Origin: a virus
Virus record (IMG/VR): IMGVR_UViG_3300038856_000020
Coordinates: 1-47,995 of that record
Strand: one strand, 5' to 3'
Length of the DNA stretch: 47,995 bases
A program made the position numbers and the translations under genes. The notes under the pieces were generated by a model. That model did no database searches, was not told where the DNA came from, and saw only the letters and a program-made list of their open reading frames with translations. Below, in pieces: positions 14,520 to 22,156 of this stretch. Positions within the stretch are counted from its first letter, which is position 1. Every line of letters begins with the position of its first letter.

Positions 14520-14548
14520 TTGACATTCCAGATATTATATGTTATAAT
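14520..14548 (+). promoter_or_regulatory. Consensus sigma-70 promoter, rightward
   Basis: TTGACA (14520-14525), 17 bp and TATAAT (14543-14548) with TGT before the -10. It is divergent from the promoter at 14477-14505 and serves the 14576 gene and the DNA polymerase operon. Confidence 0.88.
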
Positions 14549-14575
14549 GTTTGGTATAGTAGGAGGAGAGGCAAG

Positions 14576-14926
14576 ATGCCTGTTTGGAAACCTCTACCGG
14601 TTGAGAAAGAACCAAGAGTTGTCCTTCATCCTTGGTGCCGCATAAAACCTAATGAGTTAATGGAAGTTAACTTTCATCTTGTTGGAATAAGACCAGACGG
14701 AACAGCAAGAGTCTCTTCCAGGATAGTTAACTTTGGACATCCAATCAAGAGGTGGAGAGGAGAGGAAGAAGAAGATAACTTCCTGTTCAGAACAAGATCA
14801 GGGAGGCTTTACCTCTGCCTGGGAGAACCTCTCGAATATTTGAACACTGAGATGGAGTACCTCGTTAACGCTTGGTTAAGAACAATATCGGGAGGAGTCA
14901 CTTCATACATCATAGATAGCCCCTGA
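14576..14926 (+). CDS. Hypothetical protein behind a strong promoter (116 aa)
   Basis: A TAGGAGGAGAGG ribosome site and a consensus promoter suggest high expression. The protein is beta-rich, with an acidic EEEED stretch about residue 63 and no membrane segment. Not recognised. It is first in the polymerase operon. Confidence 0.65.
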   Translation: MPVWKPLPVEKEPRVVLHPWCRIKPNELMEVNFHLVGIRPDGTARVSSRIVNFGHPIKRWRGEEEEDNFLFRTRSGRLYLCLGEPLEYLNTEMEYLVNAWLRTISGGVTSYIIDSP

Positions 14927-14995
14927 GAGCCTCACAGAAGCCCGAGCACGCACGTTTTGAATTTCCAGGTACATATTACTACCCAATTTATAAAC

Positions 14996-15020
14996 GCTCA
15001 CCAGTGAGCTTCTATTCGCT
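14996..15020 (+). terminator. Weak hairpin before the polymerase gene
   Basis: GCTCAC (14996-15001) and GTGAGC (15004-15009) form a tight stem followed by TTCTATTC, 30 bases before the polymerase start. It may attenuate transcription or sequester nothing at all. The 112-base gap contains no gene. Confidence 0.3.
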
Positions 15021-15038
15021 TCTCAGAGTATATCCGTG

Positions 15039-16907
15039 ATGAAAACAGTTGTTTGTGATATTGAGACAGACGGACTCGACGCCACCAAGATATGGGTGGT
15101 TGTCTGTAAGGACCTGGAAACAGGTCAATTAGATGTTTTTAGAATGGACGAGAGCGATCCAACAAAACATCTGCTAGATTTTGAACGCTACGCTCAGTCT
15201 GTGACAAGCTGGATAGGACATAACTTCTTGTCCTTCGATCTTCCAGTCATCAAGAGACTAGTTGGGATTGATATCCCGGTAGATAAAGTCCAGGATACGC
15301 TCATTCTTGCACGATTTATCAGACCTGGCAAGCGGAATAGCCTTGAAGTTCTAGGTGAACTGATTGGTTTTCCCAAGACCTCTCTTGACACGTGGCAAGT
15401 ACTTACCGATGAGATGGTTGAATACTGCATCAACGATGTTGAAGTGAACCACAAACTTTATCGGTGGTTAGAACCTCGGTTGAGATGGTTCTCTGAACAC
15501 TCTATCCGTTTAGAGCATGACCATCAGGCCATCATGAACCAGCAGAAACGTGATGGTTTTCCATTCGATCTCGAAGGAGCAATCAAATTAAAAGAGGAAC
15601 TCGAAAGGAAGAGAAGTGAGGCCGAGAGCCTGATATGGAAGGACCTCAAGCCAATCGTAATTCCGGGAGAGCTGGTTACTCCAAAAGAAACGCTGTCTGG
15701 TGAAGTTCACATGCAGGGCGTCAAGCGTTTGGGGAACTACAAATCCTTATGTGAAGCAGGTGTGCCCCTGCAACACATCGAGTTCCAACCATTTGATCTG
15801 AATTCTCCCAAGCAGATCGTGAAACGTCTCGAACCTTTCTGGACCCCGGTCATCCGGACCAAGGGTGGTGAGAAGACTTCAAGAGAGTTTCAGAGTGGAC
15901 GGTTAACCGAAGAGGAATTCAGGGAGAAGTCAAGATATCAGTGGAAGGTTTGTGACGAAAACCTTGAAACAATATCTGAACATGCTCCCAGAGGCTTACA
16001 GAAGCTCCGTGAGAGGGCTGTCTTAAAGGCTAGGATAGACACGCTATCCCAACTTGTAGCGGCTACTGGAAGCGATCTGAGAGTACGTGGTGAGGTTATC
16101 AGCTTGGGTGCTACCACTCACCGATGTGCCCACAGAGAACCTAACTTGGCTAATATTCCAGCAAGAGGGAGTTCCTTATATGCCTCGGAAATTAGAAGTC
16201 TGTTTCGTGTGGAAGAAAGAAGTCACTCACTTCTCGGAGTTGATGCATCGGGAATACAACTTCGACTACTTGCACATTACCTCAATTCTGAAATCTATAC
16301 TCAGGTTGTCACGCGAGGGCAAAGCTCAGACAGATCAGACGTACACTCGTACAACTGGAGAACATGTTTCAATCTCCCTGAAGATTATTGGGTTAGCGAC
16401 GAGAATCGAGAAAAATCCAAAACTAATATCTATTCTTGGATATTTGGTGCTGGTGAAAGTAGGACAGCAAACATCCTTGGTCTTTCGAGACCTGAAGCCA
16501 GAGAAGTACGGAAACGTCTGGTTCATAACACACCTGGACTGAAACAATTCATTGATGAAATTGTCAAGCCTGCTGCCAGGAAGGGATTTGTTAAAGCTAT
16601 TGATGGTAGACTGATACCGGTTGAAAGCAAGCACCTCGTTGTTGCTGTTCTCCTTCAGTCAGCGGAAGCTATTGTGATGAAGGAAGCACAGCGTAAATGG
16701 GTAGCTGATGCTACTCGCTTAGGAATACCATTCTGGTTGTGTGCGTTTGTTCATGATGAATGGCAAACAGAAACATTTTCAGATATGGCTACGGAACTCG
16801 GACAACTTAAGATCGAATCTATTCGTTGGGCGGGAGAGTTGTTCGAGTTAAATTGCCCGCTCGACGGACAAGCTCAAATCGGTAACTCTTGGAAGGAGAC
16901 ACACTAA
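15039..16907 (+). CDS. Family A DNA polymerase with 3-prime exonuclease (622 aa)
   Basis: The replicative polymerase. The exonuclease domain has DIETDG (Asp7, Glu9), HNFLSFD and YCINDVE (Tyr129, Asp133). The polymerase domain has motif A LLGVDASGIQLR (Asp402), motif B REKSKTNIYSWIFGAG and motif C VHDE (572-574). It is about 80 residues shorter than T7 gp5, roughly the size of T7's thioredoxin-binding insertion, so it may work without thioredoxin. ATG 15039 was chosen over the GTG just before it. Confidence 0.95.
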   Translation: MKTVVCDIETDGLDATKIWVVVCKDLETGQLDVFRMDESDPTKHLLDFERYAQSVTSWIGHNFLSFDLPVIKRLVGIDIPVDKVQDTLILARFIRPGKRNSLEVLGELIGFPKTSLDTWQVLTDEMVEYCINDVEVNHKLYRWLEPRLRWFSEHSIRLEHDHQAIMNQQKRDGFPFDLEGAIKLKEELERKRSEAESLIWKDLKPIVIPGELVTPKETLSGEVHMQGVKRLGNYKSLCEAGVPLQHIEFQPFDLNSPKQIVKRLEPFWTPVIRTKGGEKTSREFQSGRLTEEEFREKSRYQWKVCDENLETISEHAPRGLQKLRERAVLKARIDTLSQLVAATGSDLRVRGEVISLGATTHRCAHREPNLANIPARGSSLYASEIRSLFRVEERSHSLLGVDASGIQLRLLAHYLNSEIYTQVVTRGQSSDRSDVHSYNWRTCFNLPEDYWVSDENREKSKTNIYSWIFGAGESRTANILGLSRPEAREVRKRLVHNTPGLKQFIDEIVKPAARKGFVKAIDGRLIPVESKHLVVAVLLQSAEAIVMKEAQRKWVADATRLGIPFWLCAFVHDEWQTETFSDMATELGQLKIESIRWAGELFELNCPLDGQAQIGNSWKETH

Positions 16908-17137
16908 TGATTACGATCAACAAACCGCAACCCGTTGCTACCATTGACGTCCGTGTCGTGAAGAACGGTACGTCGGCTGTCGTGCAAGTCACGGACAATC
17001 AGACTGGTCGTTCGAGCAACCTGTTCGGCATCGACAACAGCGGGCGTCTGTTCCGCTACAGCGGTATCCCGGCTTCTCTGGGTTTTGCATTGGACCGTCA
17101 AGGCCGCCTGCAAATTCAGGAAAACAGCAGCTGGTAA
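16907..17137 (+). CDS. Small beta-rich hypothetical protein (76 aa)
   Basis: ATG overlaps the polymerase stop (TAATG), with AAGGAG upstream. Rich in Gly, Val and Ser with alternating hydrophobics, which suggests a small beta barrel. The gene is more GC-rich than its neighbours. Not recognised. Position suggests a replication accessory factor. Confidence 0.65.
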   Translation: MITINKPQPVATIDVRVVKNGTSAVVQVTDNQTGRSSNLFGIDNSGRLFRYSGIPASLGFALDRQGRLQIQENSSW

Positions 17138-17227
17138 TATGTCCTCCAGTTCCTGAACAAAGAACAGGGAGGGAGCCTTTAAAGCCTCCTCTCTGAACAA
17201 TTTCAACTCAAATGAGGAGAACTTCAA

Positions 17228-17467
17228 ATGTCCCTTAAGCACAAAATCAACCGTGCCACCGCTTCTGTCGAACTCGATACGACCAGAACGAGTACAGGAA
17301 GTGCAGCTCTCTTCGACAGCACCAATGGTCTGTTCATCGCTACCTTCGGACAAAAGGGTTTGCAACTGTCGTCTGGCATTAGCGGCGGACCCTACAAGAC
17401 CAAGACTGACCGTCGCGGCAGGAATCGCATCCTTGTGACCAACGGTTCGAAGACTCAACGGTCGTAA
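17228..17467 (+). CDS. Small hypothetical protein (79 aa)
   Basis: GAGGAG precedes ATG. The product is beta-rich with a very basic Gly/Arg C-terminus, and resembles the 16907 product in composition. Not recognised. A GCAGC-GAAA-GCTGC tetraloop hairpin follows at 17471-17484, between this gene and the ssDNA-binding protein. Confidence 0.6.
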   Translation: MSLKHKINRATASVELDTTRTSTGSAALFDSTNGLFIATFGQKGLQLSSGISGGPYKTKTDRRGRNRILVTNGSKTQRS

Positions 17468-17513
17468 CTCGCAGCGAAAGCTGCCTGGATCAACAACGTG
17501 AAGGAATAACAAC

Positions 17514-17999
17514 ATGTCACGACAAGACTCCAGCTATCACCGCATCACCGGTGAGCTTCACTTCACTCAGAATCTTCGTAAACCAAATACAAGGTTCGAT
17601 CCCGATGGGTTCTGGCCCATCACTGTGAAGAATCTGGACAAGGCTGCACTTGCTGAACTCGAAGCTGCTGGTATTTCCCACCTTGTGAAAGAAGGAACGG
17701 AAAGCAAGGCAGAACTCGGTAAGTATATCCAGTTCAAGAGGAAGGTAAAGAGGAACGACGGAACCAAGAACCCTCCGCCTCAAGTGGTTAATGCCGAGGC
17801 TGAACCATTTGCAGGAAATATTGGATACGGTTCTGTCGGTACTGTTGCATTCCGTACCTTCCCAACTCGCAGTGGTCGTGGTCACGACTTCGAAGGAGTG
17901 CAAATCTTGAAGCTCGTACCGTATGAAATCAAACTCTTTGATGCGGTGAAAGAAGCCGACGAAGAAGGTGACTCTCCGTTCGCCGGAGCAGAAGCCTGA
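17514..17999 (+). CDS. Single-stranded DNA-binding protein, phage type (161 aa)
   Basis: A beta-rich OB-fold-type protein containing GNIGYGSVGTVAFRTF and FEGVQILKLVPY, motifs seen in T7 gp2.5-like phage ssDNA-binding proteins. It has the acidic tail they use to contact polymerase and helicase (EADEEGDSPF). It coats unwound strands during replication. The strong ribosome site and GC-rich codons suggest high expression. Identification rests on pattern and context. Confidence 0.7.
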   Translation: MSRQDSSYHRITGELHFTQNLRKPNTRFDPDGFWPITVKNLDKAALAELEAAGISHLVKEGTESKAELGKYIQFKRKVKRNDGTKNPPPQVVNAEAEPFAGNIGYGSVGTVAFRTFPTRSGRGHDFEGVQILKLVPYEIKLFDAVKEADEEGDSPFAGAEA

Positions 18000-18007
18000 A
18001 TCAAGCT

Positions 18008-18036
18008 GGAAGGGGGTTAACGCTCCCTTCCTTCTC
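18008..18036 (+). terminator. Hairpin terminator before tRNA-Thr
   Basis: GGAAGGG (18008-18014) pairs with CCCTTCC (18025-18031), followed by TTCTC. It may end the ssDNA-binding transcript or provide a processing site for the tRNA that starts one base later. Confidence 0.5.
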
Positions 18037-18110
18037 GCCGGAGTAGCTTATTTGGTTAAAGCCCCACATTGTAAGTGAGAAGTAGAGAGGTTCAAATCCT
18101 CTCCCCGGCT
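18037..18110 (+). tRNA. tRNA-Thr(UGU), imperfect stems
   Basis: Cloverleaf with acceptor GCCGGAG/CCCCGGC (one A-C mismatch), anticodon loop ATTGTAA (TGT) on a CCCAC/GTGAG stem with one C-A mismatch, and a perfect T arm AGAGG/CCTCT. CCA is not encoded. It reads ACA, common in this genome. The mismatches suggest either decay or a tolerated variant. Confidence 0.75.
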
Positions 18111-18165
18111 CTTTATCAATCAAGAAAGAAATGTAAATTTGAACTCTCTATTTGGAGACAAGGCG

Positions 18166-19098
18166 ATGACACAACACCCTCTCGCCAATGTTGTGGATGA
18201 TGTTTACGAGTTGTTACGTCATCCAGGAAACTACGACATCAAGGAAGAGCAGGTCAGTGATCTTGGTTTACGTATAGCCAAGGCAATAGCCAAGCAATTC
18301 TCAAAGGAAGAAGAGAAAGAACGTACCTACATCTGGCCCTCTCAGTTGGGTACTCCTTGTGACAGGAAGGTGTGGTATCATCACAACCCTGATGTCAGGG
18401 AACTTCCTCCTCATCCTTGGACACGTATCAAGTTCATGCAAGGGGATATTGCTGAAGAGATCGCTCTTGCCTTGGTCGAATGGACAGGGAAACATGAAGT
18501 AACTGAACGTCAAGGGTATGTTGAATGGAAGGACAAGGATGGTCGTATTCTTCTTAGAGGTAAGAAAGATGCCAAGATCAATGGCATCCCTGTTGAGATC
18601 AAAGCCCAAGCAGATATGGCTTACACTCGCACAGCAACAGGTAAGCTCCTCGAAGAAGACCCATTCGGTTACATTGTTCAATTGAGAAGCTACATTCTTG
18701 AAGAGGATCAAGAACAAGGTGGGGCCATTCTGGCAATCAACAGAACAATGGGACATATGCACATCCTTCCTGTTCCTGCTCACAACCTTCCCGAGATAAG
18801 AGAGAGGATTGAACACCTCACCAGAGTACTGGATAACAGAGAGGTTGAACCTGATCGAGTTTATGAGGATGAGCCTGACGGATACACTCATAAAGAGAAG
18901 GGATTCATCCCTAATGGGAACAGAGTCTTAGGGCTTGCTTGTCAGTACTGCCCATTCAGATATCATTGTTGGAGAGACTCTAATGATGGTAAGGGACTTC
19001 GTACATTCAAGAGTAGTCGAGGTCCAGTCTACTTCACCAAGGTGGTGAAAGAACCCAAGATGCAGGAGGTACATACAAATGGCGACGGAAGTCAGTAA
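18166..19098 (+). CDS. Cas4/RecB-type PD-(D/E)XK exonuclease with iron-sulfur cysteines (310 aa)
   Basis: The nuclease core has GKKDAK (Asp135), VEIKA (Glu144, Lys146) and QLRSY (Gln173). A lone Cys65 in GTPCDRKVW plus C-terminal Cys259, Cys262 and Cys268 (CQYCPFRYHC) match the 4Fe-4S arrangement of Cas4/AddB nucleases. It probably degrades host DNA or processes phage DNA ends, standing where T7 has gene 6 exonuclease. ATG 18166 follows TTGGAGAC. The next gene overlaps it by 20 bases. Confidence 0.85.
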   Translation: MTQHPLANVVDDVYELLRHPGNYDIKEEQVSDLGLRIAKAIAKQFSKEEEKERTYIWPSQLGTPCDRKVWYHHNPDVRELPPHPWTRIKFMQGDIAEEIALALVEWTGKHEVTERQGYVEWKDKDGRILLRGKKDAKINGIPVEIKAQADMAYTRTATGKLLEEDPFGYIVQLRSYILEEDQEQGGAILAINRTMGHMHILPVPAHNLPEIRERIEHLTRVLDNREVEPDRVYEDEPDGYTHKEKGFIPNGNRVLGLACQYCPFRYHCWRDSNDGKGLRTFKSSRGPVYFTKVVKEPKMQEVHTNGDGSQ

Positions 19099-19423
19099 GG
19101 TGGAAGAAACTGGTCCTATTCGGGTGTTTGATGAAGAACAATCCTCAGCCCTTCTTCGCTCTCTGGTTGGAGATATCCTCATCTCTCTGAATATAGCGAA
19201 AGAGTTTTACGTTGTTCTGGCTGATCTGGAACTCGATCTGGAGTCCTATCCGAATATCAACGAAGCAATGGCCCAGTTCGAAACCTTCATTCAAAACAAG
19301 GACCCCGAATGGTGGGAATGGTACCAAGAGACAATGGGCGAGGACCCCGCTGAAGAAGGTGAGGTTGCTCAGATCGAAGACAAAAGTGAAGAAAGGGCAG
19401 AGAGTGAAAACAAAGACGCTTGA
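19079..19423 (+). CDS. Acidic hypothetical protein (114 aa)
   Basis: CAGGAGG precedes the ATG. Very acidic, especially the last 30 residues. No Cys, no membrane segment. A DNA-mimic role is possible because of the charge, but no motif supports it. It overlaps both the exonuclease and the glycosylase-like gene. Confidence 0.65.
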   Translation: MATEVSKVEETGPIRVFDEEQSSALLRSLVGDILISLNIAKEFYVVLADLELDLESYPNINEAMAQFETFIQNKDPEWWEWYQETMGEDPAEEGEVAQIEDKSEERAESENKDA

Positions 19424-20054
19424 AGACGCTGATAAATTTACTCTCGATGAGTTGAGGGATCAGATGGTTTGTCATTGCAGGCCAACTTTTCCCTTGACTT
19501 CCGAAGAAGATTGTGGGATACTAATAGTAGGAGAAGCTCCAGGAACAGAGGAGTTCAAGACAGGACTACCCTTCTCTTCTAACGGGAAGAACGCAGGTAG
19601 TGTGTTGAACGATTGCTTGCAAGATGCTGGAGTCTTAACTTCTTCGGTAAGCATTACCAATGTCTTTCTGGAGAGACCACCGAGTAACAATGTGAGCAGA
19701 TTCTTCACGGATGAGAAGCAAAAAGGAACAGAACATCTGGGAACATTCAAGGGCAGGTATCTTCTTCCTTCCATGTACCCTCATGTGTTGTTTCTCAACA
19801 AGTTAATCACTGAAGTTGTTAAACCCAAGGTGATTGTGAGTTTAGGTAACATACCTTTGTGGTTCTTTACTGGACAAGATTGCGGTGTTACCCGTAAAGT
19901 TGGGACAACAGATATCATTAATGGTATTCCTGTAGTCTTCACCTTTCACCCTGCTGCTGTGTTGTGGGGCAACAGAAAGATGCAGATGAAAGGACAGATA
20001 ACAGAAGCATTTGTTTTAGCATATGAAAAAATTCAACAACAAAAAGAAGGGTAA
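19404..20054 (+). CDS. Uracil-DNA glycosylase superfamily protein (216 aa)
   Basis: ILIVGEAPGTEEFKTGLPFSSNGKNAG matches motif 1 and the following loop of family 4/5 uracil-DNA glycosylases, and FTFHPAAVL matches their C-terminal His motif. It probably removes uracil or damaged bases from DNA. The four iron-sulfur cysteines of family 4 are not clearly present. GTG 19404 is the likely start because it overlaps the previous gene modestly; ATG 19464 would cut off 20 residues. Confidence 0.82.
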   Translation: MKTKTLEDADKFTLDELRDQMVCHCRPTFPLTSEEDCGILIVGEAPGTEEFKTGLPFSSNGKNAGSVLNDCLQDAGVLTSSVSITNVFLERPPSNNVSRFFTDEKQKGTEHLGTFKGRYLLPSMYPHVLFLNKLITEVVKPKVIVSLGNIPLWFFTGQDCGVTRKVGTTDIINGIPVVFTFHPAAVLWGNRKMQMKGQITEAFVLAYEKIQQQKEG

Positions 20055-20466
20055 GTTCAGGAGCTTGCTAGAGTTCTCTGTTAATTGGCAGTTAATTGCC
20101 AAGAAGAGAAAGATCAAGTTTAAACACTTCTATGAACTGGACAAACTGTTTTATGGTTTGGTGACAGTTAAGGACCAGAAGGTTGTCATAGTTCCCAGAA
20201 CATATAACCCTGACTTCACTATCATTAACAAAGATGGAACCAGATGGTTCTTGGAAGTCAAGGGTTACTTTCCTGAAGAGCAACGAGAGAAGATGCTCGC
20301 TGTCAAGAATGACTGGTCTGAAGATATCATACGTTTCTACTTCGCCAAGGATAATTATATTCGAGGCCGAAGAGGACCAAGGTACTCAGATTGGTGTATA
20401 AAGCATGGGTTTGAATACTGTGTTGGGCAATTACCAGAGGAGTGGTTCAATGGCTCTACCAATTGA
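20023..20466 (+). CDS. Endonuclease I, Holliday-junction resolvase, T7 gp3-like (147 aa)
   Basis: The catalytic set of T7 endonuclease I is present: Glu17 in RSLLEFSVNWQL, Asp64 in YNPDFT, Glu78 and Lys80 in FLEVKGYF. Length matches T7 gp3 (149). It resolves branched DNA during replication and packaging and helps break down host DNA. It overlaps the glycosylase gene by 32 bases. Confidence 0.92.
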   Translation: MKKFNNKKKGKFRSLLEFSVNWQLIAKKRKIKFKHFYELDKLFYGLVTVKDQKVVIVPRTYNPDFTIINKDGTRWFLEVKGYFPEEQREKMLAVKNDWSEDIIRFYFAKDNYIRGRRGPRYSDWCIKHGFEYCVGQLPEEWFNGSTN

Positions 20467-20671
20467 ACGTGGTATCTTTAAAGGATGGTGGTACTTTGGA
20501 CAAGAACACAGGAAATTGAGAAGATATCGTTGGGTATCGGCTTGGTTGTCTCTTGTGGAGAGTATCATTTTCATTCTAAGTTTCAGTAGAATTACTCCAG
20601 ATTGGTCAACAGACCGTCTGGCTGAGTTGATCACTAAGAAGTACATCTGGAAAAGGTTGAGAAATGAGTAA
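20450..20671 (+). CDS. Hypothetical protein with one hydrophobic helix (73 aa)
   Basis: ATG 20450 follows GAGGAG and overlaps endonuclease I by 17 bases. Basic N-terminus, a hydrophobic segment about residues 29-43 (WLSLVESIIFILSF), then a Lys/Arg-rich end. Possibly membrane-associated. Not recognised. Confidence 0.55.
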   Translation: MALPIERGIFKGWWYFGQEHRKLRRYRWVSAWLSLVESIIFILSFSRITPDWSTDRLAELITKKYIWKRLRNE

Positions 20672-20765
20672 GAAACAACGTCGTGAAAAGCTTCGTTCCA
20701 CATCACTGTGGAAGCACATTTACATTCTTGCTATCAATACTATCTTCGGAAAGAAGAAGAGGTGA
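20664..20765 (+). CDS. Basic micropeptide (33 aa)
   Basis: ATG 20664 overlaps the previous stop region with AAAGGTTGAG upstream. It has basic ends around a short hydrophobic core (IYILAINTIF). Its stop overlaps the GTG of the phosphoesterase, so it may mainly serve translational coupling. Confidence 0.5.
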   Translation: MSKKQRREKLRSTSLWKHIYILAINTIFGKKKR

Positions 20766-21298
20766 GCAGCACCTTCTTTGTCTCTGACACACACTTCGGA
20801 CATGTTAACATACTGAAGTATGAGCCAGAGAAACGTCCCTTCTCTTCTATTGAAGAGCATGATGAAGAGTTAATCAAGAGGTGGAACTCTGTTGTCAAAC
20901 CTGCTGACAGGGTCTACCACCTCGGGGATGTAGCAATCAACAGAAGATGCTTGTCAACAGTAGCAAGATGTAATGGAAGAAAGAAGCTGATCAGAGGGAA
21001 CCATGATTTGTGGTCCTTGAAGGATTATCTACCTTACTTTGATGATATTCTTTCAATGAGGTTCTTCGCTAACTTGTTTATTGCTTCTCACTTTCCCATT
21101 CATCCCTCTCACATGAGGGTTAAGTTCAACATACATGGACACTTACACTCAAACAAGGTGCAGATGGTACACCCTTACAAGAAACATGAGACGATAGACG
21201 ACCCAAGATATATGAATGTGAGTGTTGAACATACCAATCTAACACCTGTTTCAATAGACGATGTGTTGAAAGAACTGAAAGAACGTGAAATGGAGTAG
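20762..21298 (+). CDS. Calcineurin-like metallophosphoesterase (178 aa)
   Basis: Has the five metal-binding motifs: SDTHFGH (Asp9, His11), GDV (Asp56), GNHD (79-82), a late SHFP and GHLH. It likely hydrolyses a phosphodiester in a nucleotide or nucleic acid. Similar small phosphoesterases occur in T7-like phages. GTG 20762 overlaps the micropeptide stop; an ATG at 20708 in the same frame is inside that peptide and lacks a site. Confidence 0.88.
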   Translation: MSSTFFVSDTHFGHVNILKYEPEKRPFSSIEEHDEELIKRWNSVVKPADRVYHLGDVAINRRCLSTVARCNGRKKLIRGNHDLWSLKDYLPYFDDILSMRFFANLFIASHFPIHPSHMRVKFNIHGHLHSNKVQMVHPYKKHETIDDPRYMNVSVEHTNLTPVSIDDVLKELKEREME

Positions 21299-21301
21299 TA
21301 A

Positions 21302-21538
21302 ATGATGTCTCTATCAATAGGTTCTGAATTCACTGATTTCGGTGACGGTAATATAAGAAAAGTACTTGAAGCATCTTTCGATGTCGATTCTGAGGATTTT
21401 CCAATAACTCTTAAACTGTATGAACTGAACTCTAACATAACTGTGATTGATAGAGCATTTACTATCGAGGAAGCTAGGGAGCTTCTCTTATCTTTAAAGG
21501 ATATATTTGAATTAGGTAAAATAGATGGTCAAGATTGA
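21302..21538 (+). CDS. Hypothetical acidic protein (78 aa)
   Basis: GGAG precedes two adjacent ATGs (21302, 21305). Mixed alpha/beta and acidic. No recognised family. It overlaps the next gene by 14 bases. Confidence 0.6.
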   Translation: MMSLSIGSEFTDFGDGNIRKVLEASFDVDSEDFPITLKLYELNSNITVIDRAFTIEEARELLLSLKDIFELGKIDGQD

Positions 21539-21797
21539 AACAGAACAAGACGTGAAAGTCTTGCTAGGTAGGTTAGAGGATGTCTACAATCCTGAAGAAC
21601 CTGAAGACTTGATTGATCTCCTGTGGGAAGCAGGGATTGATGGGACTATGTTGTTTACTTTTTTAATTGAGCAGGGACTAATTAACAATGACAACTTACC
21701 CTGGCTCTTCGAGGGACCTCCGAAAGGAGCGGAGACGGAAGAGGAGGAAGAGGAACCTTGTTGCCAAGCAACTACAGGAACCGAGGTTCCGTTCTAG
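21525..21797 (+). CDS. Hypothetical acidic protein (90 aa)
   Basis: Helical first two thirds, then a run of glutamates (about 71-77) and CC near the end. The last 110 bases are shared with a different-frame ORF encoding a strongly basic peptide (21688-21858), so the poly-Glu tail could be a by-product of the overlap. Not recognised. Confidence 0.55.
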   Translation: MVKIETEQDVKVLLGRLEDVYNPEEPEDLIDLLWEAGIDGTMLFTFLIEQGLINNDNLPWLFEGPPKGAETEEEEEEPCCQATTGTEVPF

Positions 21798-21858
21798 AGT
21801 GACTAGAAACAAGAATAAATATAACAGAAAAGATAACCTCCGGGAGGAAGAAGAATAA
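21688..21858 (+). CDS. Arg/Lys-rich peptide overlapping the upstream gene (56 aa)
   Basis: ATG 21688 follows CAGGGA at a longish distance. About 40 percent of residues are Arg or Lys (for example KERRRKRRKR). The ORF fills the gap to the next gene exactly, ending two bases before ATG 21861. Could be a nucleic-acid-binding peptide or chance coding in a purine-rich tract. Confidence 0.4.
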   Translation: MTTYPGSSRDLRKERRRKRRKRNLVAKQLQEPRFRSRVTRNKNKYNRKDNLREEEE

Positions 21859-21860
21859 AA

Positions 21861-22154
21861 ATGACTTACGAAGAATTTGAAAACATTAATGTATATCGTC
21901 TTCCGTCTATTCAAGAGTACCTTGGGCAGGAACTACGCAGGAGTGTAGAGTTTGCTGGTAAGGTAACAGACGAGAAGCTCCGTAACTTTATGAATGAACA
22001 CATTGCTCTTCAGATTAGTCTGGAGAAAGCTCTGTTGAAGTCTCTGTCCAAGCAACTGGAAATTGGAAACAATGCAGAACAGTCTGCTATCGGAAGTAAT
22101 ATTGTTAAACTTCCTGGTTCTTCTCCGGACTCTGATGTTGGAGAGGGTGAATAA
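21861..22154 (+). CDS. Hypothetical protein upstream of ribonucleotide reductase (97 aa)
   Basis: GGGAGGAAGAAG precedes ATG. Helical, with an acidic Ser/Gly end. Not recognised. It ends two bases before the reductase start, so the two are coupled. Confidence 0.6.
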   Translation: MTYEEFENINVYRLPSIQEYLGQELRRSVEFAGKVTDEKLRNFMNEHIALQISLEKALLKSLSKQLEIGNNAEQSAIGSNIVKLPGSSPDSDVGEGE

Positions 22155-22156
22155 AG

